A stretch of DNA of 64,000 nt from Leptolyngbya subtilissima AS-A7. Lineage in GTDB: Bacteria > Cyanobacteriota > Cyanobacteriia > Phormidesmidales > Phormidesmidaceae. Position numbers and translations under genes: made by a program. The stretch is taken from the NCBI RefSeq assembly GCF_039962255.1, contig NZ_JAMPKY010000009.1, forward strand, positions 1 to 64,000, in the 5' to 3' direction. The notes beneath the pieces were generated by a model, which ran no database searches, was not told where the DNA came from, and saw only the letters and a list, made by a program, of their open reading frames with translations. Within the stretch, counting starts at the first letter, position 1. Every line of letters begins with the position of its first letter. Positions 52,674-62,195 of this stretch are shown here, piece after piece.

Positions 52674-53285
52674 CTAAATCAGCGTTAGCAGGTAGATCAG
52701 GCTAAACAGCACAATCCACACTACGTCCACAAAGTGCCAGTAGATCTCGGCCATCTCAGGGCCAGTGTGGGTGATGTCGGTGTAGTGGTTAGCGCGGCGC
52801 GATCGCCACAGCACCCCCAAAATTAGCACCAGTCCAATGAACACGTGGGCTCCGTGGAAGCCAGTCGTCAGATAAAAGCAGTTGCTAAACAGGTTGGTCT
52901 TGAGACCGTAGCCCAGGTTCATATACTCATACACCTGACCAGCCAGAAAGATTGCGCCCATGGCAGCGGTAATGCCAAACCACTTGCGCATGCCCGCTAG
53001 GTCATTCTTCTTAATCGCCTTGGTGCCTAGATTAATCACCCAGCTGCTCGACACCAGAATCAAGGTGTTCACCGCCGGTAGCAGCAGCTCAACCTCGGTC
53101 TCTTCTGGTGGCCACTGCACGTGGCTGCCGCGAAAGACGAGAAAGACGGCAAAGAAGCCGGCAAACATCAAAAATTCTGAGGCCAAGAAGGTAATCAGGC
53201 CCAGCACTCGCAAATCCTGGTGCTCTTCGTGGGCCGCCACCTCATGGCCAGTGACCACGGGGGTAGAGTCAATTGAGCCTTGCAT
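52674..53285 (-). CDS. ctaE: Cytochrome c oxidase subunit III
   Basis: A 203-residue membrane subunit of the aa3-type oxidase. It begins with a short soluble stretch, then LGLITFLASEFLMFAGFFAV (first span), WPPEETEVELLLPAVNTLIL, FGITAAMGAIFLAGQVYEYM, LTTGFHGAHVFIGLVLILGV and YWHFVDVVWIVLFSLIYLLT. The invariant EYM, HGAHV and HFVDVVW blocks are present. It is the last gene of ctaCDE; 223 bp separate it from ctaD. Confidence 0.95.
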   Translation of the reverse strand: MQGSIDSTPVVTGHEVAAHEEHQDLRVLGLITFLASEFLMFAGFFAVFLVFRGSHVQWPPEETEVELLLPAVNTLILVSSSWVINLGTKAIKKNDLAGMRKWFGITAAMGAIFLAGQVYEYMNLGYGLKTNLFSNCFYLTTGFHGAHVFIGLVLILGVLWRSRRANHYTDITHTGPEMAEIYWHFVDVVWIVLFSLIYLLTLI

Positions 53286-53508
53286 AGGGTTATCCGGGAG
53301 TAAAGGGCAGAGGATGGGTGGGGAAGATGGGGAAATGAGGAGAGAAGGAGGTGGAGTGCGGCGGTCTCAAAGCGATTGCCCCCGCTTGACTTGTCATAAA
53401 GCCTAACCCGATCGCCTATGACTGGCAGGGTACTGGGGCGATCGCTGTGAGAAAACTTACCAAAGTTAGATCTCCCAAATCCGAGGTCAACGCTGGGCTA
53501 CAACCTCC

Positions 53509-55185
53509 CTAGGATCGCGACGCGGGCAGCGGCTCGCCCGCTGGTCCCACCTCGTCAGATCTCTCCATACCGTAGGCGTAGGGGCCGTGGGTGAGCACCG
53601 GCAATACCTCCCAGTTCTCAATGATCGGCGGCGAATCGGTGGTCCACTCCATCGTCATCGCATTCCAGGGGTTAGGGCCAGCTTCCTTACCTTTCATCCA
53701 GCTCCAAATCACGTTGAAGTAAAAGGGAATTACCGACACCGCCAGAATGTAGGCTCCTACCGTCACTAGCTGGTTTAAGTGAGCAAACTGCGGGTCATAC
53801 ATGGCTACCCGGCGGGGCATTCCCTGCATCCCCAGGTTGTGCATTGGGGTAAAAGTGAGAATAGTGCCGATGAAGGTCAGCACAAAGTGCACCTTGCCCA
53901 AGGGCTCATTCAGCATGCGCCCGGTGATTTTGGGGAACCAGTGGTAGATCCCTGAGTAGATGCCAAACACTGAGCCGCCGTACAGCACGTAGTGGAAGTG
54001 GCCTACTACGTAGTAGGTATCGTGCACGTGAATGTCGAAGGGAGCTGCGCCTAGGGTGACGCCGCTGAGGCCGCCAAACACAAACATCGACAGCAGCCCT
54101 ACCGCAAACAGCATGGCGGTTGTATAGCGAATTTTGCCGCCCCACAGAGTCGCTACCCAGCTAAAGATTTTGATCCCCGTAGGCACCGCCACAATCAGCG
54201 TCGAGATGGTAAAGAAAATCCGCATCCAGGGGGCAGTGCCGCTGGTGAACATGTGGTGCACCCACACAAATAGCCCCACTAGGCAGATGGTGAGGGACGA
54301 ATAGGCGATCGCCTTGTAACCAAAAATCGGCTTGCGAGCATGCACCGGGATCACCTCCGACATAATGCCGAAAATCGGCAAAATCATCAGGTACACCGCC
54401 GGGTGCGAATAAAACCAAAACAGGTGCTGATACACCACGACGTTGCCGCCCGCATCAGGCTTAAAGAACGAGGTGCCGAAGTTAATGTCAAACAGCAGCA
54501 GCACCATAGCTGCAGCCAGTACCGGGGTGGCAAACAGTGCCAAAACTGAGGTGGCTACCATGGCCCAGCAAAACAGCGGCATCTGATCCCAGGCCATGCT
54601 GGGCACCCGCATCTTCCAGATCGTGACCAAGAAGTTCACCGATCCCAAAATGGAGGAAGTACCCACCATAATTAAGGCCACGCACCACAGGGTCTGGGGC
54701 AGGTTGGCGGTAATCTCGCTCAAAGGCGGATACGAGGTCCACCCCGACTGGGCACCACCGCCCAGGAAAAAGCTGGCGGCCAGTACCGCACCTGCAGGTG
54801 GGTTAAGCCAAAAGGCTATGGCATTGAGCTTAGGGAATGCCATGTCCCGTGCTCCAATCATCAACGGAATCAGGAAGTTGCCAAACCCCCCGATCGCCGC
54901 CGGCACAATCCACAAAAAGATCATGATTGTGCCGTGGTTGGTCAAAAAGGCGTTGTAAAGCTCGGGGCTCAGAAAGTCAGAGTTGGGTGTGGCCAGCTCA
55001 GTGCGCATCAGCACCGCCATAAAGCCGCCCACTAGGTAGAACAAAAACGACGTCACCAGGTACTGAATACCAATTACCTTGTGATCGACGTTAAAGGTGA
55101 AGTAGTCGTACCACTTCCACTTATCCGGATGGCCGTGGCCACCCTGAAGCTCCGTGGGCTTGATCGAAATATCTGCTTGAGCCAT
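53509..55185 (-). CDS. ctaD: Cytochrome c oxidase subunit I
   Basis: A 558-residue catalytic subunit with 12 spans. The low-spin haem and copper ligands are visible: FLTNHGTIMIFLW, then FYSHPAVYLMILP (CuB histidine and cross-linked Tyr region), HHMFTSGTAPW (CuB His-His), and HDTYYVVGHFHYVLYGG (haem ligands). The YSHPAV stretch is the A2-type variant of the proton D-channel, lacking the Glu of A1-type GHPEV. It oxidises cytochrome c6 or plastocyanin and reduces oxygen in thylakoid or plasma membrane. The order ctaC, ctaD, ctaE is intact. Confidence 0.97.
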   Translation of the reverse strand: MAQADISIKPTELQGGHGHPDKWKWYDYFTFNVDHKVIGIQYLVTSFLFYLVGGFMAVLMRTELATPNSDFLSPELYNAFLTNHGTIMIFLWIVPAAIGGFGNFLIPLMIGARDMAFPKLNAIAFWLNPPAGAVLAASFFLGGGAQSGWTSYPPLSEITANLPQTLWCVALIMVGTSSILGSVNFLVTIWKMRVPSMAWDQMPLFCWAMVATSVLALFATPVLAAAMVLLLFDINFGTSFFKPDAGGNVVVYQHLFWFYSHPAVYLMILPIFGIMSEVIPVHARKPIFGYKAIAYSSLTICLVGLFVWVHHMFTSGTAPWMRIFFTISTLIVAVPTGIKIFSWVATLWGGKIRYTTAMLFAVGLLSMFVFGGLSGVTLGAAPFDIHVHDTYYVVGHFHYVLYGGSVFGIYSGIYHWFPKITGRMLNEPLGKVHFVLTFIGTILTFTPMHNLGMQGMPRRVAMYDPQFAHLNQLVTVGAYILAVSVIPFYFNVIWSWMKGKEAGPNPWNAMTMEWTTDSPPIIENWEVLPVLTHGPYAYGMERSDEVGPAGEPLPASRS

Positions 55186-55269
55186 GAATTGGGGTTGTCT
55201 AAACGGCTATAAAAACTGTGGAAAATTTGGGGAAGCAATCTCCCAGAGAGACGTTCAGCAGAGATGAAT

Positions 55270-56268
55270 TTAGTGGCTCATCGAGGTCATCTGGGCGATC
55301 TGGACTGGGGATTTTGCCAAATCTGGGGCGATTCCCGCCAAATATTCGGCATCGGTAGCAGTCTCAGCGGGTTGAGCCACAGTGGTGGTGGGCGTCGCTT
55401 CAGCTACACGACTAGCTACCCAGTCGGCGTAATCTTTGGGGGAGTGCACGATCACTTGGGTCCGCATCGCGCCGTGGTAAGACCCACACAGTTCAGCACA
55501 GACCACTGGATAGGTGCCCTCACGGGTTGCCACAAAACGCAGTTCACCAGGTTCACCGGGCAGGGCGTCCTGCTTCAGGCGAAACTGAGGCACCCAAAAA
55601 GAGTGAATTACATCCTGGGCTTCAATTTTGAGCTGCACATCTTTGCCTACGGGAATATGCAGTTCTCCGTCGGTAATGCCCGTATCGGGGTAGCGAAAAA
55701 TCCAGGCGAATTGCATACCTGTGACGTTCACCGTCACATCGGGCTGATTCATCTGCACCAAGGGGCTAGCACCAAAGCCATAGACCTGGGTTTTAGAGAA
55801 AATGTCTTCGTCAGCCGCCGCCGCTTGAGCAACTAGTGGGGCAATATCGATCACCGACTGCTGTGGAGCCATAGCTACCATAGCCCCGTGTCCATGGTGA
55901 CCACCGGGCGAAAAACCGCCCATCTCTTGAAAGACCACAACGCTATATAGGCCCAAACCCACAACAATCACAGCAGGAATGGCGGTCCAAAATGCCTCTA
56001 GGGGAAGGTTGCCCTCGATGGGCAGACCATCAGTCTCATCGCCCTTGGGCTGGCGAAAGCGAATTAGCGAATAGACGATCGCCCCCTGCACCACAATGAA
56101 CAGGGCCGTACCAATAGTCATCATGACGTTAAACAGGTCATCTACCAAAGGGGCCTGCTCAGATGCCTGCTCCGGCAGTAGATTGTGGTTTTGCCCCACC
56201 CAAAGACTGACCAGGGTGACAACGATACCGAGAACCAGCGTCCAAAAGGGGGCGGGAATTTGTTTCAT
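55270..56268 (-). CDS. ctaC: Cytochrome c oxidase subunit II
   Basis: A 332-residue subunit with two N-terminal spans (WTLVLGIVVTLVSLWVG and DLFNVMMTIGTALFIVVQGA) and a periplasmic cupredoxin domain. The CuA site is visible as CAELCGSYHGAM near the C-terminus, with a further His in DVIHSFWVPQ. A His/Gly-rich insert (PGGHHGHGAM) and a Thr/Ala-rich tail (ATPTTTVAQPAETATD) are extra to the core. Two in-frame upstream ATGs exist; ATG 56268 has AGGAG nine bases before it. First gene of the ctaCDE operon. Confidence 0.95.
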   Translation of the reverse strand: MKQIPAPFWTLVLGIVVTLVSLWVGQNHNLLPEQASEQAPLVDDLFNVMMTIGTALFIVVQGAIVYSLIRFRQPKGDETDGLPIEGNLPLEAFWTAIPAVIVVGLGLYSVVVFQEMGGFSPGGHHGHGAMVAMAPQQSVIDIAPLVAQAAAADEDIFSKTQVYGFGASPLVQMNQPDVTVNVTGMQFAWIFRYPDTGITDGELHIPVGKDVQLKIEAQDVIHSFWVPQFRLKQDALPGEPGELRFVATREGTYPVVCAELCGSYHGAMRTQVIVHSPKDYADWVASRVAEATPTTTVAQPAETATDAEYLAGIAPDLAKSPVQIAQMTSMSH

Positions 56269-56764
56269 GGCTACTCTCCTAAGGAGATGTTGCGAAAGAT
56301 GCAAACCTCAGCCTAATGAGGATGTGCACCTGGAACGTGAATTAACTACCAGGGCTAAAAAACCATCAGCCATGTCTCTTCGCATGCTAAAGGTCAGATC
56401 TAGTCTGGCTTAAGAAACTTCTGATTTGCTTCAACTCCGTCAACGAACCGCGGCATCTTTGTAAAGTTGTGTAACTTCTGAGGTCGTCAAGAAGCCAGGA
56501 CTTCAAAAAATAACCATCACTAGGGTCTAACGCAAATCCTATCGAATTGGAGACGATTAGCGATTGGCTGTGATTCTTCGGAGCTCAGTCCTCTCTAAAC
56601 GTCGCTAAAACAGTGGCATAGCCGCTGCCTTAAGTGCTGGGCCGCCAAGTTACATTTTCTTGCACATCGGGGTAGTAGCTGAAGGATGGGCATCCTAAGC
56701 CCATTGCTCGGGTCACAGGCTTGACTAACGGCCGCGGGCTTCTGTACCCAGGGAGAGATTGCAC
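56269..56764. other. Divergent promoter region of ctaC and the small gene
   Basis: 496 bp without a gene. It should contain promoters for ctaC (leftward) and the small cytoplasmic protein (rightward). No operator or repeat was recognised. Confidence 0.5.
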
Positions 56765-57040
56765 ATGGACTTTCCAATGGCCTCTAGCCAGCCCGATGTT
56801 CGCAAGGAAGCCCTTGTGGCTCTAACGGCCCAGTTTGTTAAGCAGGGTCATCCCCCTAGCTATGCTCAGCACATGGCTACCGCTTCTATTTTTCAGGCCG
56901 ATTTAGAATTGCGCAACGCTCAGTTCAGCCGCCTGCTCGCCTGGCTCAAGGAGTCTCACGCTGACACTTATCCTAAGGCGTTAGAAATTGCTGAGGACGT
57001 GCGGCAAGAGTTTGAGAAGCGCGTCACTGGTGAGTTTTAA
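56765..57040 (+). CDS. Small hypothetical protein, 91 aa
   Basis: A 91-residue hydrophilic, helical protein: VRKEALVALTAQFVKQGHPP, SYAQHMATASIFQADLELRN, then AQFSRLLAWLKESHADTYPK and ALEIAEDVRQEFEKRVTGEF. Amphipathic helices throughout suggest a helical bundle. ATG 56765 (MDFPMASSQ) has GGGAGAG about nine bases before it; ATG 56777 is an alternative. Not recognised. It runs toward the sigma factor gene, with a shared terminator in between. Confidence 0.6.
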   Translation: MDFPMASSQPDVRKEALVALTAQFVKQGHPPSYAQHMATASIFQADLELRNAQFSRLLAWLKESHADTYPKALEIAEDVRQEFEKRVTGEF

Positions 57041-57170
57041 CAGAGCTGCTGCCGCTGCCTACGACCACCCAACCCCTCAAAAATGGCGGATCGCACTCCC
57101 CATTGGGCACTACCTATGGGTGCATGTGGCGTAGCTTGGTTCTACCGTGAATAGCCAAATTGCATAGAGC

Positions 57171-57217
57171 AAAAACCGCCCCTTGCTTAGGAAAGCCTGT
57201 CCTAAACAAGGGGCGGT
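57171..57217 (-). terminator. Terminator of the sigma factor gene
   Basis: ACCGCCCCTTG (57175-57185) pairs with CAAGGGGCGGT (57207-57217), and TTAGGA pairs with TCCTAA inside. On the minus strand TTTTT follows. It is 20 bp after the sigma gene's stop and may also stop the convergent small gene. Confidence 0.85.
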
Positions 57218-57236
57218 AAGTAGTTGGCGCAATCAC

Positions 57237-58220
57237 CTAGCTGGCGATGTAACCATGCATGGTAGATTTGCGGCGGCGCAGGTGTTTAAGAGCCTGTTGC
57301 TCTAGCTGACGCACCCGCTCGCGGCTGATATTCATGCGGTTGCCCACCTTGGCCAGCGACAGCTCGTTGCCATCCTCAAGGCCGTAGCGTAAGGTAATCA
57401 CCTCTTTCTGCTGAGGGGTAAGCTCAGACAGCAAATTGCGAATGTCCTGTTTCAGCGACTCCTGAGCAGTGAAGGTTTCGGGCGAAATACCGTCGTCTTC
57501 TAGCAACTCTTGCAGCTCAGTATCCTGGTTGTCGCCAATGCGCACATCCAGCGAAATCGGCTGCCGCGCCAGCACCAAAAACTCGCGAATTTGCTTAGGC
57601 TCTAGCTCCAACGCCTCACCAATCTCGTTGGCATTGGGGCTACGGCCTAGCTGCTGAGACAGCTCGCGCTGTACCCGCTTGATCTTGTTGAGTTTTTCGG
57701 TGATGTGAATGGGCAAGCGAATGGTGCGCGCCTGCTGGGCGATCGCACGGGTGATAGCCTGGCGAATCCACCAGTAGGCATAGGTTGAAAATTTATAACC
57801 CTTAGTAGGGTCAAACTTCTCAACGCCGCGCTCTAGGCCCAGGGTGCCCTCTTGAATGAGGTCTAGAAATTCTAGGTTGCGCTTCTGGTATTTCTTGGCG
57901 ATCGCCACTACCAGACGCAAGTTTGCCTCAATCATTTTGCGCTTGGCTCGCTCGCCCTGACGCACTGTATGGTTGAGCTGAGCTTCGTCTAAACCAGCGG
58001 CTTTGGCCCACTCGTTTAGACTGGGCTCATGGCCCAAGGTCTCGGTCAGGCCTTCTTTTTGCTCTAGCAGCGCCATATAGGACTGCACCTGCTTACCGAA
58101 GATAATCTCCTCTTCGTGAGTAAGCAGCGGTACGCGGCCAATCTCATGGAGGTAGGTTCGTACAGCGTCAGCACTGTAGAGGGGCTTGCTTTTTAACGTA
58201 CGGGTCTTTGTTTTAGCCAT
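57237..58220 (-). CDS. Group 2 sigma-70 family RNA polymerase sigma factor
   Basis: A 327-residue sigma factor. Region 1.2 is [20 protein letters not shown]. Region 2 includes the core- and -10-binding blocks [40 protein letters not shown] and [20 protein letters not shown]. Region 3 follows, and region 4.2 is a helix-turn-helix [20 protein letters not shown] that reads the -35 box. There is no long region 1.1, so it is a group 2 (SigB/SigC/SigD-type) alternative of the SigA family; which one cannot be told. The ATG is preceded by an unusually long gene-free region of 880 bp shared with murI. Confidence 0.92.
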   Translation of the reverse strand: MAKTKTRTLKSKPLYSADAVRTYLHEIGRVPLLTHEEEIIFGKQVQSYMALLEQKEGLTETLGHEPSLNEWAKAAGLDEAQLNHTVRQGERAKRKMIEANLRLVVAIAKKYQKRNLEFLDLIQEGTLGLERGVEKFDPTKGYKFSTYAYWWIRQAITRAIAQQARTIRLPIHITEKLNKIKRVQRELSQQLGRSPNANEIGEALELEPKQIREFLVLARQPISLDVRIGDNQDTELQELLEDDGISPETFTAQESLKQDIRNLLSELTPQQKEVITLRYGLEDGNELSLAKVGNRMNISRERVRQLEQQALKHLRRRKSTMHGYIAS

Positions 58221-59098
58221 GAATTAACCTTTGTCCTCCACTGACGATGCAGCAAACGCTGAATGCTGAAACCCAAAAACCGATAAAAAAACCATCACCT
58301 TTCAAAAATGCCTGGGCCGAATCACGGAGAGATAGCGAGCTTCTCGGCCTTGTATCGACTTCAATACCGAACTGAGAGCAATCAAACTTAAGTTCTGTCT
58401 CTTACACGCATCCCTTTGCTCTGACGAGATGCGGTTCTACAATCTTCGTCCCTGATCCTTAGAGATCAGGACTAAGTTAATCACTCGCAATGCAGAGTCA
58501 CCAATCCAACAGTTATCCAGATTTGTATCTGCTGAAGCTGCGGTCTGACCAAAGTTGCAAAGCCTAGGGCCGATACGGAGGGCTAGAGTTCTCAACAAAA
58601 CTCGAAGCCATTATGAGTTTACTCCTCCAGAATATAACAACTTTCTGGTTGCGTAAAGTGCTACAGGTGTAGTTATACGTTTGACGGGCGTAGGGGTCAC
58701 TTTGTTTCCCTAAGGATTTAGGTTAACCAACTGTGGCGGGGCGGTCTGCATCGGATGTTTCAGTTCCAAACTGGACTTGAGACTGATGCTTTATAAGAAC
58801 ATCTTCATTTTCAACGATCAAGGCCTTTGGGCGTGGGGGTTTCCCTCCTGAGAAAACCGAACCTGCTGAATGTAGGTAGGCGTAAAAATAGGCGAAGTCT
58901 TTTCAAGATTTAGGGTACTGAAACTGTGTAGCAGAGGTGTGTCGGCGGTATGGCAACTCTATGGCAAGTCTGGCGGCATACTACAACCTGACGGCCCCCT
59001 TAACCTATCTCACTAGCACTGGCACACAACTTGCTAGCGACTGCTCAAAAACCGGTAGACTCAGTGAGATTATTTTTCATCCCTAAGCATAAGCACCC
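58221..59098. other. Long divergent leader region of the sigma factor and murI
   Basis: 878 bp without a gene. The half next to the sigma gene is likely its promoter and long 5' leader. No riboswitch or strong hairpin was recognised. Confidence 0.5.
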
Positions 59099-59944
59099 AT
59101 GAACAACGGGTTAGACCATCGCCTATTGGCTACGCGACCGGCTCCTATTGGCATCTTCGACAGCGGTGTGGGTGGCCTTACCGTGCTGCGAGAAATCTAT
59201 CGCCAGTTACCCAACGAGTCGGTACTGTACTTTGGCGACACGGCACGACTCCCCTATGGCTCGCGGTCGCCCGAAGAAATTCTCTACTTTGTGCGCCAAA
59301 TCTTGACCTGGATGGCTGACCGGGGGGTCAAGATGGTGATTATGGCTTGTAACACCAGCTCAGCTCTAGCCCTCGACCCGGTACAGGGGGAGTTTCCTTT
59401 TCCAGTGCTGGGGCTGATCCGGCCAGGGGCTCAAGCGGCAGCTTTGCAGGGTCGTCGCATTGGCGTTATTGCTACCCAAGCTACTGTCACCAGCAGCGCC
59501 TACACCCATGCCATTCAAGAGATCAACCCAACCTGCCAAGTATGGGAGGTGGGCTGTCCTAACTTTGTGCCTATTGTCGAGCAGAACCAGATTCAATCAC
59601 CTCAGGCCCAGCGCACTGCCGCTACTTATTTACAACCGCTAATTGCCGCCAACATCGATACTTTGGTGTATGGATGTACCCACTACCCTCACCTGGCTCC
59701 AGTCTTGAAGCCGATCTTGCCAGCCACAACCCAGTACGTTGATCCAGCGATTTCTATGGTGGCCGCCGCTGCCAAAGAACTCGACGCCTTGGGGCTCCGC
59801 AGTAGTATCCCTGCCTGGTCGACAGAGTTTTATGTGAGTGGCTCGGCTCCTGAGTTTAAGCGCTTGGCAGTGCAGTGGTTAGGTCACCAACCCACTGTGC
59901 GCCAGGTTCATCTGCCTGAGCTGGTGGCCAATCCCCAGGGCTAA
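59099..59944 (+). CDS. murI: Glutamate racemase
   Basis: A 281-residue racemase that turns L-glutamate into D-glutamate for peptidoglycan. The two catalytic cysteines are in MACNTSSALAL (near residue 83) and LVYGCTHYPHLAPV (near residue 195). The N-terminus IGIFDSGVGGLTVLREIY, then LYFGDTARLPYGSRS, is typical of Asp/Glu racemases. Length is normal. It is monocistronic. Confidence 0.96.
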   Translation: MNNGLDHRLLATRPAPIGIFDSGVGGLTVLREIYRQLPNESVLYFGDTARLPYGSRSPEEILYFVRQILTWMADRGVKMVIMACNTSSALALDPVQGEFPFPVLGLIRPGAQAAALQGRRIGVIATQATVTSSAYTHAIQEINPTCQVWEVGCPNFVPIVEQNQIQSPQAQRTAATYLQPLIAANIDTLVYGCTHYPHLAPVLKPILPATTQYVDPAISMVAAAAKELDALGLRSSIPAWSTEFYVSGSAPEFKRLAVQWLGHQPTVRQVHLPELVANPQG

Positions 59945-59954
59945 ACCCCCAAGA

Positions 59955-60074
59955 CTATCCCTGGGAGCGGCGCCGGGTACTCAGTCGCTGGGCTAGCACA
60001 AGCATGCCGTAGATTAGGAGTAGGTAGGCGATCGCTAGCAGCGGAATAACGATTAAAGAAGCAGAGTAAGTCAT
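59955..60074 (-). CDS. Possible 39-aa single-span membrane protein
   Basis: An ATG-started frame read from a position between murI and sds on the opposite strand. It encodes MTYSASLIVIPLLAIAYLLL, then IYGMLVLAQRLSTRRRSQG: one membrane span and a basic tail. Composition fits small cyanobacterial membrane proteins, but no family was recognised and no ribosome-binding site is evident. Confidence 0.4.
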   Translation of the reverse strand: MTYSASLIVIPLLAIAYLLLIYGMLVLAQRLSTRRRSQG

Positions 60075-60663
60075 GGTCGGCAGCAGCAGGTGGGAGAAGA
60101 CCGTAAATGCGTGACGAGCTTAGGTACGGTCGAGAGCAGCAAGGTGCTGAAAAAACCAGCTCCCTCTCTACAGAAAGAACATTGCTCGCCAACAATCTCG
60201 GGCGACAACCCGCCCGTAGACACTAGTAAAAACACGACCGAGCGCTCAAGAAGCCAGTGGAAACTCCACTTAGCACCGCGATCGACTTAATTGAGGAAAC
60301 GAGACAAAATCCAAACAAAAGACTTGCCGACTTTGTTGCGTTTCCTTTAGAAATTCTTAAGTTAATCCTACCACGGTATTTTGCCCTCGGGTGAGAAATA
60401 TGAGGTGTACAGTCGCTTAAGTTTTAGCTATTTTTGGAACTCGGTTTGCGCTGTATAGTCCAGTGCTGCGGTGCCGGTTTGGGAGGGCGAAACGCAGGCT
60501 TAACAACGGGTTCAAGCCTATGGTCAATGGCTGACTACGCTACGACCGTAGACTGACAGGCGGCAAAAAAGGCCGAGCTTTTACCAATACTCCTCTCGGG
60601 GTTGCCTTAGAATGACGATAGAATATGTAAAAATTCGTAACTTTAGCGCTCTTGCCGGGGTCT
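60075..60663. other. Spacer upstream of sds
   Basis: 589 bp. AT-rich near 60360-60430. The sds promoter is probably near 60600-60640 (AGAATATGTAAAA). Nothing else was recognised. Confidence 0.5.
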
Positions 60664-61635
60664 ATGACTTCAGTAACTTCTCTTTTCGCGCCGGTTGAGT
60701 CCGACCTCGACCTGATGACCCAAAATCTAAAGGGGTTGGTTGGGGCACAACATCCTATTCTGTCGGCGGCGGCCGAGCACCTGTTTGGTGCTGGGGGCAA
60801 GCGGGTGCGCCCAGCCATTGTGCTGCTGTTATCCAAGGCCACCCTGCCGGGGCAAGAGATCACCCCCAAGCACCGCCGCCTGGCCGAGATTACCGAGATG
60901 ATCCACACGGCTAGCCTGGTGCACGACGATGTGGTCGACGAAGCCAGCGTGCGGCGTGGAGTACCCACCGTGCACAGCAGCTTTGGCAACCGCATTGCGG
61001 TGCTGGCAGGGGATTTTTTGTTTGCCCAAGCCTCATGGTACTTGGCTAACCTCGACAACCTGCGAGTGGTCAAGCTCCTCTCCCAAGTGATCATGAATCT
61101 GGCCGAGGGTGAGATTCAGCAGGGTCTGAACCGCTTTGATACTAGCCTCTCCATTGATGCTTACTTAGACAAGAGCTATTTCAAAACAGCATCGCTGATG
61201 GCCAACAGCGCTAAGGCGGCAGGGGTGCTGAGCGACATGTCGGAAACCGTGATCGAGCAGCTCTACGACTATGGCCGGCATTTGGGCCTGGCCTTTCAGG
61301 TGGTTGACGATATTCTCGACTTTACTAGCTCTGATGAGGTGTTGGGTAAGCCCGCCTGCTCTGATCTCAAGAGCGGCAACTTAACGGCTCCTGTGCTCTA
61401 TGCCATGGCTGAGCATCCCTTCCTCACGACTCTAATTGAGCGGGAGTTTTCTGAGGCGGATGATTTTGACCAGGCCATTAACCTAGTGCATCAGAGCAGC
61501 GGTATTGCGCGATCGCGTGAACTTGCTGCTACTCACGCCCGCCTAGCGGCATCTTGCCTAGAGCATTTGCCCCCTTCCGCTGCTCGCCAGGCTCTCCAAG
61601 ACCTGACTAGCTATGTACTGCGGCGTATTTCCTAA
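60664..61635 (+). CDS. sds: Solanesyl diphosphate synthase (long-chain polyprenyl synthetase)
   Basis: A 323-residue trans-prenyltransferase. The two aspartate-rich motifs are LVHDDVVDEASVRRG (DDxxD) and AFQVVDDILDFTSS, and GGKRVRPAIVLLLSK is the substrate-binding Lys-Arg segment. Such enzymes condense isopentenyl diphosphate to C40-C45 chains for plastoquinone. The start is ATG 60664 (MTSVTSLFAP); an in-frame TTG lies four codons before. The CYTH gene follows 89 bp on in the same direction. Confidence 0.93.
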   Translation: MTSVTSLFAPVESDLDLMTQNLKGLVGAQHPILSAAAEHLFGAGGKRVRPAIVLLLSKATLPGQEITPKHRRLAEITEMIHTASLVHDDVVDEASVRRGVPTVHSSFGNRIAVLAGDFLFAQASWYLANLDNLRVVKLLSQVIMNLAEGEIQQGLNRFDTSLSIDAYLDKSYFKTASLMANSAKAAGVLSDMSETVIEQLYDYGRHLGLAFQVVDDILDFTSSDEVLGKPACSDLKSGNLTAPVLYAMAEHPFLTTLIEREFSEADDFDQAINLVHQSSGIARSRELAATHARLAASCLEHLPPSAARQALQDLTSYVLRRIS

Positions 61636-61724
61636 GGCATTGGAGCGCTTGATCCAGAGCTTTAACCGAATCTCTTGGGCCAGGGGTTAGGTTACGCTGC
61701 AAAGGTAGCTTCTAGAGTAAGCCG

Positions 61725-62195
61725 ATGGGTCAGGAAATCGAGCGCAAATTTTTGGTGGTGGGCGACAGTTGGCGTCAGGGCACCCAGGGCGAATTGATGT
61801 GCCAGGGCTACATTCCTACCCAGGATGCGCGTACTGTGCGGGTGCGACAAGTGGGCGATCGCGCCTATCTCACCCTCAAAGGCCCTACTGTAGGTTTAGT
61901 GCGCCCTGAGTTTGAGTATTCCATTCCCGTTGACGATGCCCAGACCATACTGGCAATCCTCTGTCAGCCGCCCCTCATTGAAAAAACGCGCTATCGCCTT
62001 TCTCTAGGGGATGTGGTGTGGGAAATAGACGAATTCTTGGGCGAAAACCAGGGACTGATTATGGCGGAGGTCGAGCTGACCAGTCCTGATCAAGCCATCG
62101 ACCTGCCCGCCTGGATAGGGGCAGAGGTGAGCTACGACCCGCGCTACCAAAACTCCAACCTAGCCCGTCATCCCTTTAAGAGCTGGAATGACTAG
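61725..62195 (+). CDS. CYTH-domain protein (triphosphate tunnel metalloenzyme)
   Basis: A 156-residue CYTH (CyaB/thiamine triphosphatase) domain. The signature ExExK is EIERKF at residues 4-9. Beta-barrel blocks QGYIPTQDARTVRVRQVGDR, AYLTLKGPTVG, EKTRYRL and WEIDEFLGENQGLIMAEVEL carry the basic and acidic residues of the tunnel. Members hydrolyse tripolyphosphates, or other phosphate compounds, with a metal; the true substrate is unknown. Its TAG stop overlaps the convergent cruG stop. Confidence 0.92.
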   Translation: MGQEIERKFLVVGDSWRQGTQGELMCQGYIPTQDARTVRVRQVGDRAYLTLKGPTVGLVRPEFEYSIPVDDAQTILAILCQPPLIEKTRYRLSLGDVVWEIDEFLGENQGLIMAEVELTSPDQAIDLPAWIGAEVSYDPRYQNSNLARHPFKSWND

